Assembly (NCBI GenBank): GCA_000507305.1
Contig: DF239787.1
Span: 62,001-126,000 of the forward strand
Direction: 5' to 3'
Source: Breviolum minutum Mf 1.05b.01
Taxonomy: Eukaryota > Sar > Dinophyceae > Suessiales > Symbiodiniaceae
Length of the DNA stretch: 64,000 nt
The notes under the pieces are model-generated. The model saw only the letters and a program-made list of their open reading frames with translations, had not been told where the DNA came from and made no database searches. Shown piece by piece: positions 14,215 to 24,549 of this stretch (position 1 is the stretch's first letter; each line of letters starts with the position of its first letter). The translations under genes were made by a program, and so were the position numbers.

Positions 14215-14320
14215 ATCTTGTTGCGAGGCACGGCGCAAATGGCCTTGGTGCCGTTCGTCCTTGACTTCCTTCATTTGGACAGTACGCCCTCTGTGAGGCG
14301 CCTATCAGCGGGTTTGGCGG
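14215..14320 (+). repeat. Solitary RS-LD-RS repeat relic
   Basis: Reads LRGTAQMALVPFVLDFLHLD, a well-preserved RS and LD pair, followed by a partial RS monomer. No array on either side. Confidence 0.8.
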
Positions 14321-14357
14321 TTTGGCTTATGGCAGTTATCATGGAAACAACGGAAAC

Positions 14358-14397
14358 ATGAATCCATATGAAATTTCATGAATCCATATGAATCCCT
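14358..14397. repeat. 20-bp direct duplication
   Basis: The 16-mer catgaatccatatgaa occurs at 14358 and again at 14378, giving two tandem copies with a 20-bp period. Confidence 0.85.
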
Positions 14398-14404
14398 TTC
14401 AAGC

Positions 14405-14515
14405 CAGGAATCTTGGTCGAGCGGGCTCAGCATTTCCAGTCTCTGGCTGTTTCCGTTTGGGCCCTTTCTTGTGTCTTGTCAGCGAGATTTGGTTGGGCCA
14501 GGACGTCTTTGACTT
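14405..14515 (+). repeat. Decayed RS-FG repeat relic
   Basis: Reads NLGRAGSAFPVSGCFRLGP, resembling the end of an RS monomer followed by an FG monomer. The match fades downstream. Confidence 0.45.
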
Positions 14516-14804
14516 TCCACAATTTGGCTGATCAGACCAACATTCCAATCAGCATGGAAGATGGACATCATTTTTGAATCATTCATTAATATGTCAACTG
14601 GAAGGTGCACTACCCCTTTTGGATGCTAAATTTAGTTTCGACGTCCCAGACAAGTGAAGTTTATTTCCTGGTAGCCCAAGGACATTTGCCACCAAGGCTT
14701 TCCCGTTTGAAACTTTTACCATCTCCCTGCCTTTGTCAGTACCAAAGCCATGTACAGAGTGTAAGCTGTTGTGTGCCGGTTCTTGGCCGCGGCGGGTGTG
14801 AGGT

Positions 14805-14866
14805 TGGTGCTGGACCTTAGCCATCCTGACCTACTGCTTTCATCACAAAGTTTCTGTTACCCAGGC
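14805..14866 (+). repeat. Solitary LD-RS repeat relic
   Basis: Reads LVLDLSHPDLLLSSQSF, a clear LD monomer with the first codons of an RS monomer. Confidence 0.7.
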
Positions 14867-14890
14867 ACTGGACTGCACTGGACTGCACTC
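14865..14890. repeat. 10-bp tandem duplication
   Basis: The unit gactgcactg is repeated directly, adjoining the end of the repeat relic at 14805-14866. Confidence 0.8.
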
Positions 14891-15057
14891 GTTTGAATCT
14901 TGAGCTAAAACGTTAAAGACAGGTAGAATAGTATCATTGATTCACAACACAAGATTGAACAATAGCCTGATCCCACTGCATAGTAAATGCTTTTTGCAGA
15001 GTCATTAACGTTTTTTTGATCAAATTGGTCCCAGGGTCCATGAATCAAACTTTCTCA

Positions 15058-18000
15058 CTCGGAAGCCTTGCACAGGCAGCCTGTTGCCCGCTCTCGACTT
15101 TTTGGAAATGGGCTTCATGCCGTCTATTCGAAGCTTCGCTCGCGTAGCCTCGGTATTTTTAGTTTTCGGAATGACGAAGGTGGAACTCTTCATGCTGGTG
15201 TTGGACAACGTGCTACTGAGCTTTGTACCGTCACTTCGCAGCCTTTCACGCCTTGGTTTGTTGCCCTTGGTGTCGGACTTCGCGCATCTTGAATTCTTCG
15301 TACTTTTGAGATCCTTTTCACAAATGGGATTTCTGGTGTCAATCTCAGACCTAGCACACTTTGGCCTCGCGTCATTTTTGCAATCCTCCGCATGTCTTGA
15401 CCCAGTTTTGCCAATGCCTGATTTGGCGTACTTTGGCCTGCTTGTGTTTTCGCAAAGTGCTGCATGCTTGGGCTTCGTTTTGCTGACATTGGATTTTGGA
15501 CATCCAGAATTTCTGTTGCTGATCCGCTGCATGGCTTGCCCGGAATCACTTGCGTTCATTCTGGATTTCGGGCACCTTGGATTGATCCCTCCAATTCAAA
15601 GCTTGGTTTGTTTCGGACTAGCCGTGTTTGTATTGGATTCTTTGAGGTTGGGCTTAACGATGTTTATACACTCCTTGGTCCGCCTTGGTCCTTCGCTCTT
15701 GGCCTTTGGAATTTCTTGAATGGACTTCTCTCTGCTCCTCCTCGACGCAATAAGCTTGGACTTTTCTCTGCTTACGCAAAGCCTTGCATGCTCAGACTTT
15801 GCAGCTTCGGTACTTGATTTCTCTCATATTGACTCTTGCTTGTTTTTGCGATCCCATTTTAGAGCAGACTTTACCTTTTTGGTATGTGGCTTGGTTCGAC
15901 TAGACTTTTTCTTGTTGCTCTCAGACTTTGGAATCATTGATTTTTTAGCATCAATCCAAAGTCCTGTTTGACTCGGCTCAGCACTTCCAGTCTCAGATTT
16001 CCTGCACCCAGACTTCAGCCTTTCTCTACAAAATATGGAACAAATGGACCTGTCGGTCTTCATCTTTGGTCTAGTATGTCTAGAGCTCATACCACCTGCT
16101 TTGGATCACGTTCACTTGAACTCTTCACTTCCTGTCCAAAGCACGACTTGTTTGGAGTTGGCAACGTTTGCCCTTGATTCTCTGCACCTAGAATTTCTGC
16201 CACCTCTGCGGTCACTTGGTTATTTAGAGCCGGCATCCTCCGTCTTTAGAAGTACGCGCTTCGAATCTATCATGCTTGTGCTGGATGGTGTGCTCATTGA
16301 TTTTGTCTTGCCATTGCAAAGTTTCTCACAAGTTGAGTCAGTCACATTTATCCTGGACATGCTTCATTTAGGCCTTCCACTGTTAGCACGAAGCCTTCTG
16401 CAACTCGACTTTGCAGTTCTTATCTTGGATTTCCTGCATTTAGGCTCGACACTTTTCTCGCGAAGTCCCACATAGCTGGGATTCACCTCTTTTGCATCTG
16501 GGTGGGCCAGGCATGGTTCCACAATGTTTGTTCGTAGCTTTGTAACATTTGGCTTTGCATCTTCTCTGTGTGGCCTGTCATGCATGGACTTCTTGCTGCT
16601 TCTGTTGGATCCTGCATTGGCAGAACCACTGCTGTCACTTAAGAGTTGGTCTTACGCAGGTCTTGTCGTACCAGTCCTGGACTTTTTGCACTTGGGACTC
16701 GTGTCGTTGCTTCAAGGCTTCGGCAGATGTGGCTTCTTGGCATCTGCCTCCAGTTGTGCTCGGTCTGGCTCAATGATGCCAATCTCAGATTCCTTGCATC
16801 CAGACCTTGTCCCTTTTTTGCAAAGTTTCAGCAAGATGGGTTTTGTGGTGCCAACATTGGACTTTTTGCACTTGGGCCTTTTGCCTTTTGCCAGGTCTTA
16901 CATTTGTATTGGCTTTGCTCTGTCAGTGATCGGTTTGACTCGGGTAGGCTTTGTTTTTGCCCTGTCGGTGTTGGATAGTACATGGTCGGGCTCCTCGTTG
17001 TCAGTACGATCTCTTTCTCAATTTGACTTGGCAATGTTTATTTCAGACTTGTTGCATCTCGACCTTATTACGTTCATTCGTAGCATGGCACGCTTGGGGT
17101 CAGCCCCGCTGGTCGTTGGCATGGCCTGGATGGGATTTTTGCTTCCTCTTTTGGACTTTGCACACTTAAGTTCTTCGACGTCAATTCACAGCTTTGCCCA
17201 TTTGGAACTGGTGGTGTTGGTGCTGGACTATTTACGACTAGAACTTTTCCTGTCACCACGAAGCCGTTCTCGCTCTGACCCCGTGACGTTTGTCTCAGAC
17301 CTTTTGCATTCAGACTTCACGACGTTGCTACGCTCTTTCGCGCATACTGGTTTTGCAATCTTCGTCTTTGGCTTAGCACGCTGCGGATCAATTCTTTCGG
17401 TGCTGGATAGTACCATCATAGACCTTCCGCTGCTTCTCAGAAGCTTTGGCCGTTTGGGTTCATCGTTGTTTGTTCCCGATCTTGCACACCTAGGCCTCTT
17501 TTCATCATTGAAGTCTTGCGTGTGCTTCGAACTCGCTTCATTTATCTTAGACTTTTTGCATCTTGAATTCCTGACGTCGCCTCACAGCTTTGCACGCACA
17601 GACTTTGCGCCTTCAATGATGGGGGTGAGCAGATTGGGCTTCCTCTTGCCATCACCTGATGGATGCCAACTGGAATCATCTCTGTCTTTGAAAAGCACTA
17701 TCCATATGGAATCCGCAGCCTTCGTGCTTGACCCTGCGCACCTTGGCTTGCTTTTATTAGTCAGAAGCCTTACCTGATTCGGACTTATGGTATTTATTTC
17801 AGACTTGTTGCATTTGGGATCAGCTCCATCACTGAGAAGTTCCTACCAAGCTGATCTTCCGGCTTTCGTGGTGGGCATGTCCAAGCTTGACTCTTCGTCA
17901 TTTCCCCTTGACTTTGCCAACATAGAATCCTTCATGTCAACCAGAAGCACGGCCTGGCCAAGCTTTTCGGTTTCTACATTGGATTTACTACACTTGGGCT

Positions 18001-18990
18001 TTTTCATGTTCATGAGAGGACTTACTCGCCTAGGGCTTACAGCATTGATATCTGGCCTATGCCGCGCTGGCTTTGTGTTCTTGCCGTCTGCCACAGATTA
18101 CAACCATTGTGGACTCTTGCTGTTTGCAAGAAGCTTTGCAAGACTAGGATTTGCTGCATTGATACTTGACTTCCTTCATCTCGGCTCCACATTGTTTTTA
18201 CAAAGCGTTGGGTGCCCTGAATTTGTCGTGTCGGCCTTAGACTTTTTGCATTTGGGCTCTTCCGTGTTTCTGCGGAGCCACTTCAGAGTTGAATCTGTGG
18301 CACCTGTGTCGGACCTTGTACATGTGGGATCAGTGACATTCTTGCAAAGCTTGGCCTAATTAGAATTTGCCACCTCAGTTTTGGATTTACTTCACCTGGA
18401 ACTGTTCATGTTGCCACGGTCTCTTACTCATCAGGGTTTGGCCGTGCTAGCCTTCGGAGTGGTGTGCCTTGACCTTTCTCCACCGCTGTTGGATCCTGCC
18501 AACATAGGACCTTCAATGTTTCCTCGAAGTCGTGTCTGACCTGAATTCCTCCTGTTGGTTCCAGATCCTTTGCATTTGGATTCGTCACCTCCTGCACATA
18601 GCTTTGCTCACCTTGGACCGAGCCCATCAGCTCTGTCCATGTCAAGGCTTGGGCTGTCAATTCTGCTCTTGGACGCCATGCATCTAGACTCTTCGCTTTT
18701 TACCAGAAGCTTTGGATGACTTGCGCTGGTTGTGCCAGTCTTGGACTTTTTGAGCTCAGGTTCCTCTGTGTTTGCACAAAGCCATGTCCAAATGGACTTA
18801 GTACTGTCAGCATCTGGTGTCGCGCGTTTGGGATTTCTGTCGTTGCTCTTGGACGCGGTGCATGTAGCCTCCTCCCCTTTTCTGAGAAGCACGGTCCGAC
18901 TGGAACCAGCTATGTTGGTCTTGGACTTTCTCCACTTGGGCTTGTCGCCTTCCCCTCACAGCTTTGCCAGGCTGGGCAGGAATTTTGGGA
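15058..18990 (+). repeat. Array block 2: codon-phased 36/72-bp repeat
   Basis: Same three monomer classes in the same orientation, in a single plus frame from 15084 to about 18985. The first RS monomer, at 15060-15080, is one base out of phase with the rest. Seven in-frame stops (15717, 15969, 16473, 17775, 18357, about 18536 and 18717) are all in the fifth-codon column. The longest open stretch is 16524-17777. FG monomers are frequent between 16900 and 17700 and show both the 12- and 14-codon forms. Confidence 0.92.
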
Positions 18991-19494
18991 AAGTGGGACT
19001 AGGGCCAGAGGAATGACAGTTTTTTTTAAATGCATGCAGCATGCACTTAAATGACTTTTTCTTGAAGTATTGGAGTAAGTGATGGGTAATCATCCTGTGA
19101 GCTTTGTTTCACGTTTGCACTTCATTTGTGTTCCTAGCTTTTACCCTTTTGACCCTCTATGCCAGGTGTGGCTCCCTGGTCTTGATCATGGGCACGTCCC
19201 GCTATGATTTCACGATGCTGGTTAGAAGCTTTACCAGTTCTGACTCCGCATCCTCTGTTTGTGGCCGCTCGGCTGGAATTGACGTGGAAATGTGACTTCC
19301 ATGATTCTTGAGTTTGGCAGTTACAATCCTTTTATCATCGTTTATTAAGATGTTGGATGGTGGCACAGGGGCAACGTCTACAAAAAACAGATCTTTCTGT
19401 TAAGGTATCCAGAATCAGGGGTGCAGTGAAATCAGTTGCAATTACATGGCATGTTGGCATCAACGTCCTGTGGCAACGGCACGAAATCTCCAAG
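18991..19494. other. Gap between blocks 2 and 3
   Basis: Short non-array stretch with one decayed repeat copy (19155-19290). The remainder resembles nothing I recognise and has no convincing open frame. Confidence 0.55.
19155..19290 (+). repeat. Solitary FG-RS repeat relic
   Basis: Reads MGTSRYDFTMLVRSFTSSD, an FG-like monomer followed by an RS monomer, isolated in the gap. Confidence 0.65.
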
Positions 19495-22400
19495 CTGAGG
19501 TTTAGCACGCTCGAGCTCGTGTCTACTAGCCTTGGACTACACCCTTTTGGGATCCTTCTTGTTTGCCAGAAGCTTTTCTTGCTTGGGTTCGGCACTTCTG
19601 GCCCTTGACCTTTTGCATTTGGGAAGCTTGATTTTGCTGCATAGTTCTGGACATGGAGGTTCATCTTTTTTGACCTCTGGCGTGTCATGAACGGACTTGA
19701 TGTCACCAATTTTGGACGGCATGATTCTTGGATTTTTGCTTCCACTGCATAGCTTGGCTTATGTTGGGTCAGCCGCTTTAGCATCAGATCTTTTGCACCT
19801 AGACTTTCTGACATTTCTTCAAAGCTTCGCGCATCTTGGCTTTGCTTTGCCAATACCGGACTCTTTGAGATTGGGTTTCTTCTCATTAGTTCGTAGCTTT
19901 CTATACGTTGGCTTACCATTTTCCGTGACGGGAGTGGCATGTCTTGGTCCATCACTTTTTTCGCCTGATTTTTGCCATTTTTCAAGTTCCATGTCTTTGA
20001 GATCCTTCGCACAAATTGACTTCTCTTGCTCAATCTTGGACTTCCTGCAGACGGGCTTGTCTACTTTGTCGAGATCTAGTGCTCAATTTGGTCCATTCTT
20101 TCCGGTTTTCAGCTGTGGCCGACTTGGCTTATTTCTGTTTCTATTGGATCCTGGCCATATAGAGCTTTCGATATTGACGCGATCATCTGTTCAACTTGAG
20201 CTGGCATTCTTCGTCTGCGGTGTTTTCCGTATGGGTCTACTGCCATCGTCATCAGATAGAGCGACATTAGGCCCATCACTTTCGACCCGAAGTTTTGTGC
20301 ACATGGGTTTGGCCTCATCAATTCTGGACTCTTTGCACCTTGGTTCTTTCCCATTTTTGCAAGGCTTTGTCAGGATGGGTCCCACTTTGCCTGTCTTTGG
20401 TGATATCTGTTTCCCAAACGGTTTTGCAAACGAGAACCTCTCAGTCCTGAGCAGGGTCAGGTTTGGACCTTCGTTGTTGCTGTTGGACTTTGCACATCTT
20501 GGCTTTACACCTTTGCCTCAAAGCTTTGCTCGTTTTGGCTTTTGCGCGTTGGCCCTGGACCTTTTGCATTTGGGATCCAGTCCTTCAGTGCATAGTTCTG
20601 CACACCTGGGATTTGTTGTTCTCGTGTTCGGGCGTTTGAATCTCGGTTTAAGTCTGCTGCTCTTAGACTCCGTGCATCTTGAACTTTCTTTACCACCTCG
20701 TAGTGTGGCCTACCTCGGACTCTCAATGTTGGTTCTGGACTTCTTACGCTTGGGCTTCACAATGTCTACCCAAAGCTATGCATACCTTGGCTTTGCCTCA
20801 TCGATTTTAGACTTTGGACATCCTGAATTGTCCCTATTGGCCAGGCAGCTTGGCCAAGTTGATTTTCTGTTGTCTGCCTTCGGAATTGTGAGACTGGGCT
20901 TGATGTCGCTGGTGCTGGATAGTGCTCTTGTCGGCTTGCCTCTTTTGCTGCAAAGCTTTTTAAGGCTTGGCCCATCCCCGTTGATACTGGACCCTCTTTC
21001 TCTTGGCTTATTGTTGCCTGCCCGCTCCTTTGGCCACCTTGACTTTTTCCCTCCAGCCTTTGGTATATCTTGAGCAGGTTCGATGTCGTTGGTTCTTGAT
21101 TTCATATACCCTGAACCATTTGCATCAATCAGGTCACCTGTGCAAGCTGGCAGTGCACTTCTGATATTGGATTTTACTGACACCGACTTGTTGGTATCAC
21201 CTCAAAACTATGCTCGTCTTGGCTCGACGCTGCTGTCGTTCGGGCTTGCTCGTTTCGACCTGCTGCTTCTTGTGTCGGATTCCAACCATCTCGACCCGTT
21301 TATTTTTACCAGGAGTTTAACTAGGTCTGGCTCGGCTTTCTCAGTTTGTGGTTGCACCAGATTAGACCTGCTACTACTTCTTTTGGACACATCTCTCACA
21401 GCTTCCTCACCGTCTCTACGATCTCTTGCGCACCTTGGATTCTTTTCATTGGTTTTGGATTTTGCCAAGTGTGGATCTGTGTTGTCAATTCGGTCGGCCT
21501 TGCGAGCCGATTTTGTGGTACCTGTTTCTGGACTGAATCGCCTTGGATTGGTCTCCTTGCTCTCAATCATCGACAGCACCTGGTTGGGTTTGTCCTCCTT
21601 GGTTCGGAGCTCTACCCGAGCTGGCAGTGCTTTGTTTGTGCTAGACCCCACAAAATTTGGTCTTCCACTTTTATTACGCAGCTTGGGAAGAACGGGGTTT
21701 GTGATGTTGGTCGTGGGTATTTCGAGAATGGGACTCTTAGTTCTCACACTGGACTTTTTGCATTTGGGACTTCCACTGTTTCTTCAATCCATTGCATGTC
21801 TTGGCTCGTTGATTCCGATTCTTGATTTCGGCCATATGGACCTCTCGTCGCCTTTGCATTCATGCGGGCACCTGGGACCCGCTTTCTTTGTGTTGGGATG
21901 CTCTAGACCAGGATCTAGCTGCTCTATTCTGGACTTTGCTCTCGTTGACCCAGCGCCTTTTGCGAGGAGCCGTGGACAACTTGAACCCTTTCTTCCAGCA
22001 TTTGACTCTTTGCGCATGGACCCCTCAACACTCACTCGAGATTGGGCACGTCCTGATCTTACCCTGCCGGTCTTTGGCCTAACAAGAACTGGCTCCGTCT
22101 CCTCACCGTCTGTAGTGGACAAGGTGCATTCTGGACCGTTGCTGTTGACCCGGAGCTCCACATGTTCTGACTTCTTGGTGTTGGTTCTCGATTACGTTTC
22201 TTCCGATTTGTCCTTGTCAACTCAAAGCTCTGTCCACATGGGCAGTTTCGTGTTGGTCCCAGACCTTTCACATTTGGGTTTGGCGGCTTTTTCACGCAGC
22301 CCGGCGCAACTTGATTTGGTGATGTTGGCCCTTGACCTCTTGCACCTTGGTCCCATGATGTTGGCACGCTCTTCCGTCCGTTTGGACCCTGTGATGCTTT

Positions 22401-23225
22401 TGCTGGGCTCAAGCAGAATAGGCTTTGTCTATAGTCTGCTAGTGATAGATGCAACACACCTGGGATCTTTACTTTTTGCTCGCAGCCGTGCATGTTCAGG
22501 CTTGGTGATGTTTGCTTTGGACCTCTTGCATCTCGAGTCTACTCTCTCTCTTCAAAGTCTTGGCCATGCTGCCTTGTCAGTTTCAGCTTCGGGCTTAAGT
22601 CGAACTGACTTGTCTCTTTTAGTCTCAGGCTTTGTTCAAGTGGCTTTGTCGCTCTCGCCAAGATCCTTCTCTCGCACGGGCCCTTCCTCGCTTGTGTTTG
22701 ACCTTGCAAAGGCAGAATTGTTGATGCCATTGCACAGCTGCTTGAGGGCAGGCTTTTCACCTCTGACACCTGGCTTGTCCCGAGCAGACTTAGTCTTCTT
22801 TCTACCTGTCATCGATTTCATACGTTTTGGCCTCCCACTGCTTCCTCGAAGTTTCTCCCGTTTGGACTCTGCAGTGTTTGCTTTGGACTACTCGCACATG
22901 GGCCTTCCTCCGCTTTTGCGGTCTCATGGATGTTCAGGGCCTCTAGTATTAGTGCTTGACTTTCTGAAACCAGGCTTGCTATTTTCTTTGAGGAGTTACC
23001 TTCAACTGGATAGCCCATCTTTCGTCTTCGGCCTGACTCGTGCTGGCTTCGTGTCCTTCCTGCCAGTCACTGATGGAGTGTGGCTTGGTTCCTCCCCTTT
23101 GGTCCATAGCTTCTCTCGGGTTGAATTTGCAGTCTTTGTGTTGGACTCCCTCCATCTGGGCTTGTTGCTTTCCCTGCATCAACTTGCACGTTTGGACTCA
23201 GCGATGCTGATGTCGGGCGCCCAAG
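19495..23225 (+). repeat. Array block 3: most open of the repeat blocks
   Basis: The same repeat in one plus frame across about 3.7 kb, with only two in-frame stops: TGA at 19688 and TGA at 21071, both at the fifth codon of an FG monomer. Stop density is several times lower than in blocks 1 and 5. All monomer classes are present, and the 14-codon FG form is common after 21500. The array ends at about 23225, where the reading frame runs on for 24 codons of unrelated sequence to a TAG at 23294. Confidence 0.92.
19697..21073 (+). CDS. Open segment of repeat block 3 (458 codons), coding status uncertain
   Basis: A reading frame made entirely of 12-codon repeats between two TGA stops that both lie in the FG fifth-codon column. 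The first codon, ATG, is simply the first after the upstream stop and I see no initiation signal, so it may not be a true start. The product would be Leu/Ser/Phe-rich, with regularly spaced Gly and Arg and no signal peptide or catalytic motif. I do not recognise a function. It is either part of a giant repeat-protein frame interrupted by stops, an exon of such a gene, or an untranslated array in which the frame happens to stay open. Confidence 0.25.
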   Translation: MMSPILDGMILGFLLPLHSLAYVGSAALASDLLHLDFLTFLQSFAHLGFALPIPDSLRLGFFSLVRSFLYVGLPFSVTGVACLGPSLFSPDFCHFSSSMSLRSFAQIDFSCSILDFLQTGLSTLSRSSAQFGPFFPVFSCGRLGLFLFLLDPGHIELSILTRSSVQLELAFFVCGVFRMGLLPSSSDRATLGPSLSTRSFVHMGLASSILDSLHLGSFPFLQGFVRMGPTLPVFGDICFPNGFANENLSVLSRVRFGPSLLLLDFAHLGFTPLPQSFARFGFCALALDLLHLGSSPSVHSSAHLGFVVLVFGRLNLGLSLLLLDSVHLELSLPPRSVAYLGLSMLVLDFLRLGFTMSTQSYAYLGFASSILDFGHPELSLLARQLGQVDFLLSAFGIVRLGLMSLVLDSALVGLPLLLQSFLRLGPSPLILDPLSLGLLLPARSFGHLDFFPPAFGIS

Positions 23226-23296
23226 TGACAGCGATGACAGCGATTGGCTGGGTGTGGTTCCAATGCCCCAAGTTCCATGAAAGACTCTCCCTTTAG
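21083..23296 (+). CDS. Longest open segment in the arrays (737 codons), repeat protein, function unknown
   Basis: Begins with an ATG four codons after the TGA at 21071 and reads through about 30 LD-RS pairs and several FG monomers without a stop. It leaves the array at about 23225 and ends at TAG 23294-23296 after a short non-repeat tail with several Trp and Cys. The 12-residue repeat has a near-constant LG-S/x-x-L-S tail and variable leading residues, which would suit a solenoid-like fold; that is inference. No signal peptide, catalytic residues or known domain can be seen. It is the best candidate for a translated portion of the family, but translation is unproven and the real gene could be larger, spliced or non-functional. 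Confidence 0.35.
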   Translation: MSLVLDFIYPEPFASIRSPVQAGSALLILDFTDTDLLVSPQNYARLGSTLLSFGLARFDLLLLVSDSNHLDPFIFTRSLTRSGSAFSVCGCTRLDLLLLLLDTSLTASSPSLRSLAHLGFFSLVLDFAKCGSVLSIRSALRADFVVPVSGLNRLGLVSLLSIIDSTWLGLSSLVRSSTRAGSALFVLDPTKFGLPLLLRSLGRTGFVMLVVGISRMGLLVLTLDFLHLGLPLFLQSIACLGSLIPILDFGHMDLSSPLHSCGHLGPAFFVLGCSRPGSSCSILDFALVDPAPFARSRGQLEPFLPAFDSLRMDPSTLTRDWARPDLTLPVFGLTRTGSVSSPSVVDKVHSGPLLLTRSSTCSDFLVLVLDYVSSDLSLSTQSSVHMGSFVLVPDLSHLGLAAFSRSPAQLDLVMLALDLLHLGPMMLARSSVRLDPVMLLLGSSRIGFVYSLLVIDATHLGSLLFARSRACSGLVMFALDLLHLESTLSLQSLGHAALSVSASGLSRTDLSLLVSGFVQVALSLSPRSFSRTGPSSLVFDLAKAELLMPLHSCLRAGFSPLTPGLSRADLVFFLPVIDFIRFGLPLLPRSFSRLDSAVFALDYSHMGLPPLLRSHGCSGPLVLVLDFLKPGLLFSLRSYLQLDSPSFVFGLTRAGFVSFLPVTDGVWLGSSPLVHSFSRVEFAVFVLDSLHLGLLLSLHQLARLDSAMLMSGAQVTAMTAIGWVWFQCPKFHERLSL

Positions 23297-24549
23297 CTAC
23301 ACTGTACACCACCTAGGACTGTACTGTTTGTCTTTGCCACATTAAAGAGCGAAGCAGACGTTTGTCAGCCTCAGTGTAGATTCATTGTACAGTGCACAAC
23401 TGAATTTGTTTATTTCTGATCGTGATCAGACACTCCAGCCCCTCCAAGACGGACGTAGCATATATCATACATGTAATTATATAGAATAGTTTTTCCAATA
23501 TATTTACGAAATATACATAGGTAGATATCATGGTGACACCTACACTCCTACACTCCAGTAGTGCGACACTGCTGAAACAGAGTAAAATGTAAGCACAAGC
23601 ACTCCCGAAAAAGCATTCCTCAGGCCTGGCTTAAGCTGCGTTGGCCTGGTGTCCTCTCTATCAGTCGGGGACCCAAGGAAAGGGACAACAGCCTGAAAGG
23701 GATAGTGAACAGACTGTGAGGCATATTCCAATGTCTTTTGGTCCCATTCGTTTGCTGGAGATGAAAAGGCAAGCGAAATAGCATCCCAGTAAATTTATTT
23801 CGATCTTCTTTCAGGGTTCCAAGTGCGATGGATTTATCAAAGAGTTTTTCAAATCGCCAAAGGAGGTGTGAGAGCATGTCGCCTCCAACATTTTGGTTAA
23901 TCCATTGGGTAAAACCATCTGTGTGGTGCTTTTCGACGTGTCGGATCTGTGTCCAAGGTGACTGATAGCACATACCTGGGATTCCTGCTGTCAGCGCACA
24001 GCTCAGTTTGTTCTGGGCTCGCACTGTCGATCTTGGACTTGCTGCACCTGGAATCACCATCTTCAACCCGCAGCTGGGGGCCCAAGGCTACAAGTCTAAG
24101 TACATTGAAGTATTACTTGTTCGACATTTTTCTTTTGACATGATATTCTCAAAAAAGAATCCTCGTCTCACTCAGAAGGGATGAAGTATCTAGGATAGCT
24201 TCTGACAATGATAGGACTGAAGTGTGCAGATGGAGTTCGAATGTTTGTCCACTCTGGTGGACTTGAGGTTGTGTGTTCGCCTGTTCATTCTGATCTTAGA
24301 TTTGATTGGAAAATACATGGGCAAATTTTGTGAATCAATTTTTGTGAATCAGTCTCTAGCGACGTCAGGTGACGCTCACTCCAAAATCGTTTTTGAGTCC
24401 GTCATTTCAGGAAAGTCGAGATTGGTGAAATATTACGGTACAAGTCACCCAGAAATTGTGTAAAGACATGAAAAGGTGAAGCCATATGAAAAACAAAACA
24501 AGAACGAATTCCAATTCACTGATCTCCAGCTTCCCTATGCACCTGCGCC
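23226..24549. other. Gap between blocks 3 and 4
   Basis: No supported gene. One two-monomer relic lies at 23950-24078. A possible short direct repeat of tttgtgaatca occurs near 24327-24354. The rest is unrecognised. Confidence 0.55.
23950..24078 (+). repeat. Solitary LD-RS-LD-RS repeat relic
   Basis: Contains VCSGLALSILDLLHLESPS in one frame, preceded by an LD-like and an RS-like monomer. It is a fairly intact stretch of three to four monomers outside the blocks. Confidence 0.78.

Larger units (their letters stand above)
12116..15057. other. Gap between blocks 1 and 2, no gene recognised
   Basis: Contains no open frame that looks like a protein. It holds pentanucleotide microsatellite DNA around 13060-13600, a few short tandem duplications, and at least six solitary decayed copies of the array unit, listed separately. 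An open frame on the minus strand at 13583-14107 runs through one of these relics in a different phase and through unremarkable sequence, so I do not treat it as a gene. Confidence 0.6.

Noticed and set aside
19697-23296. Leucine-rich-repeat (LRR) protein
   Set aside because: The period is 12 and 24 residues but lacks the LxxLxLxxN pattern, and the fixed Gly-Ser placement does not fit LRR.
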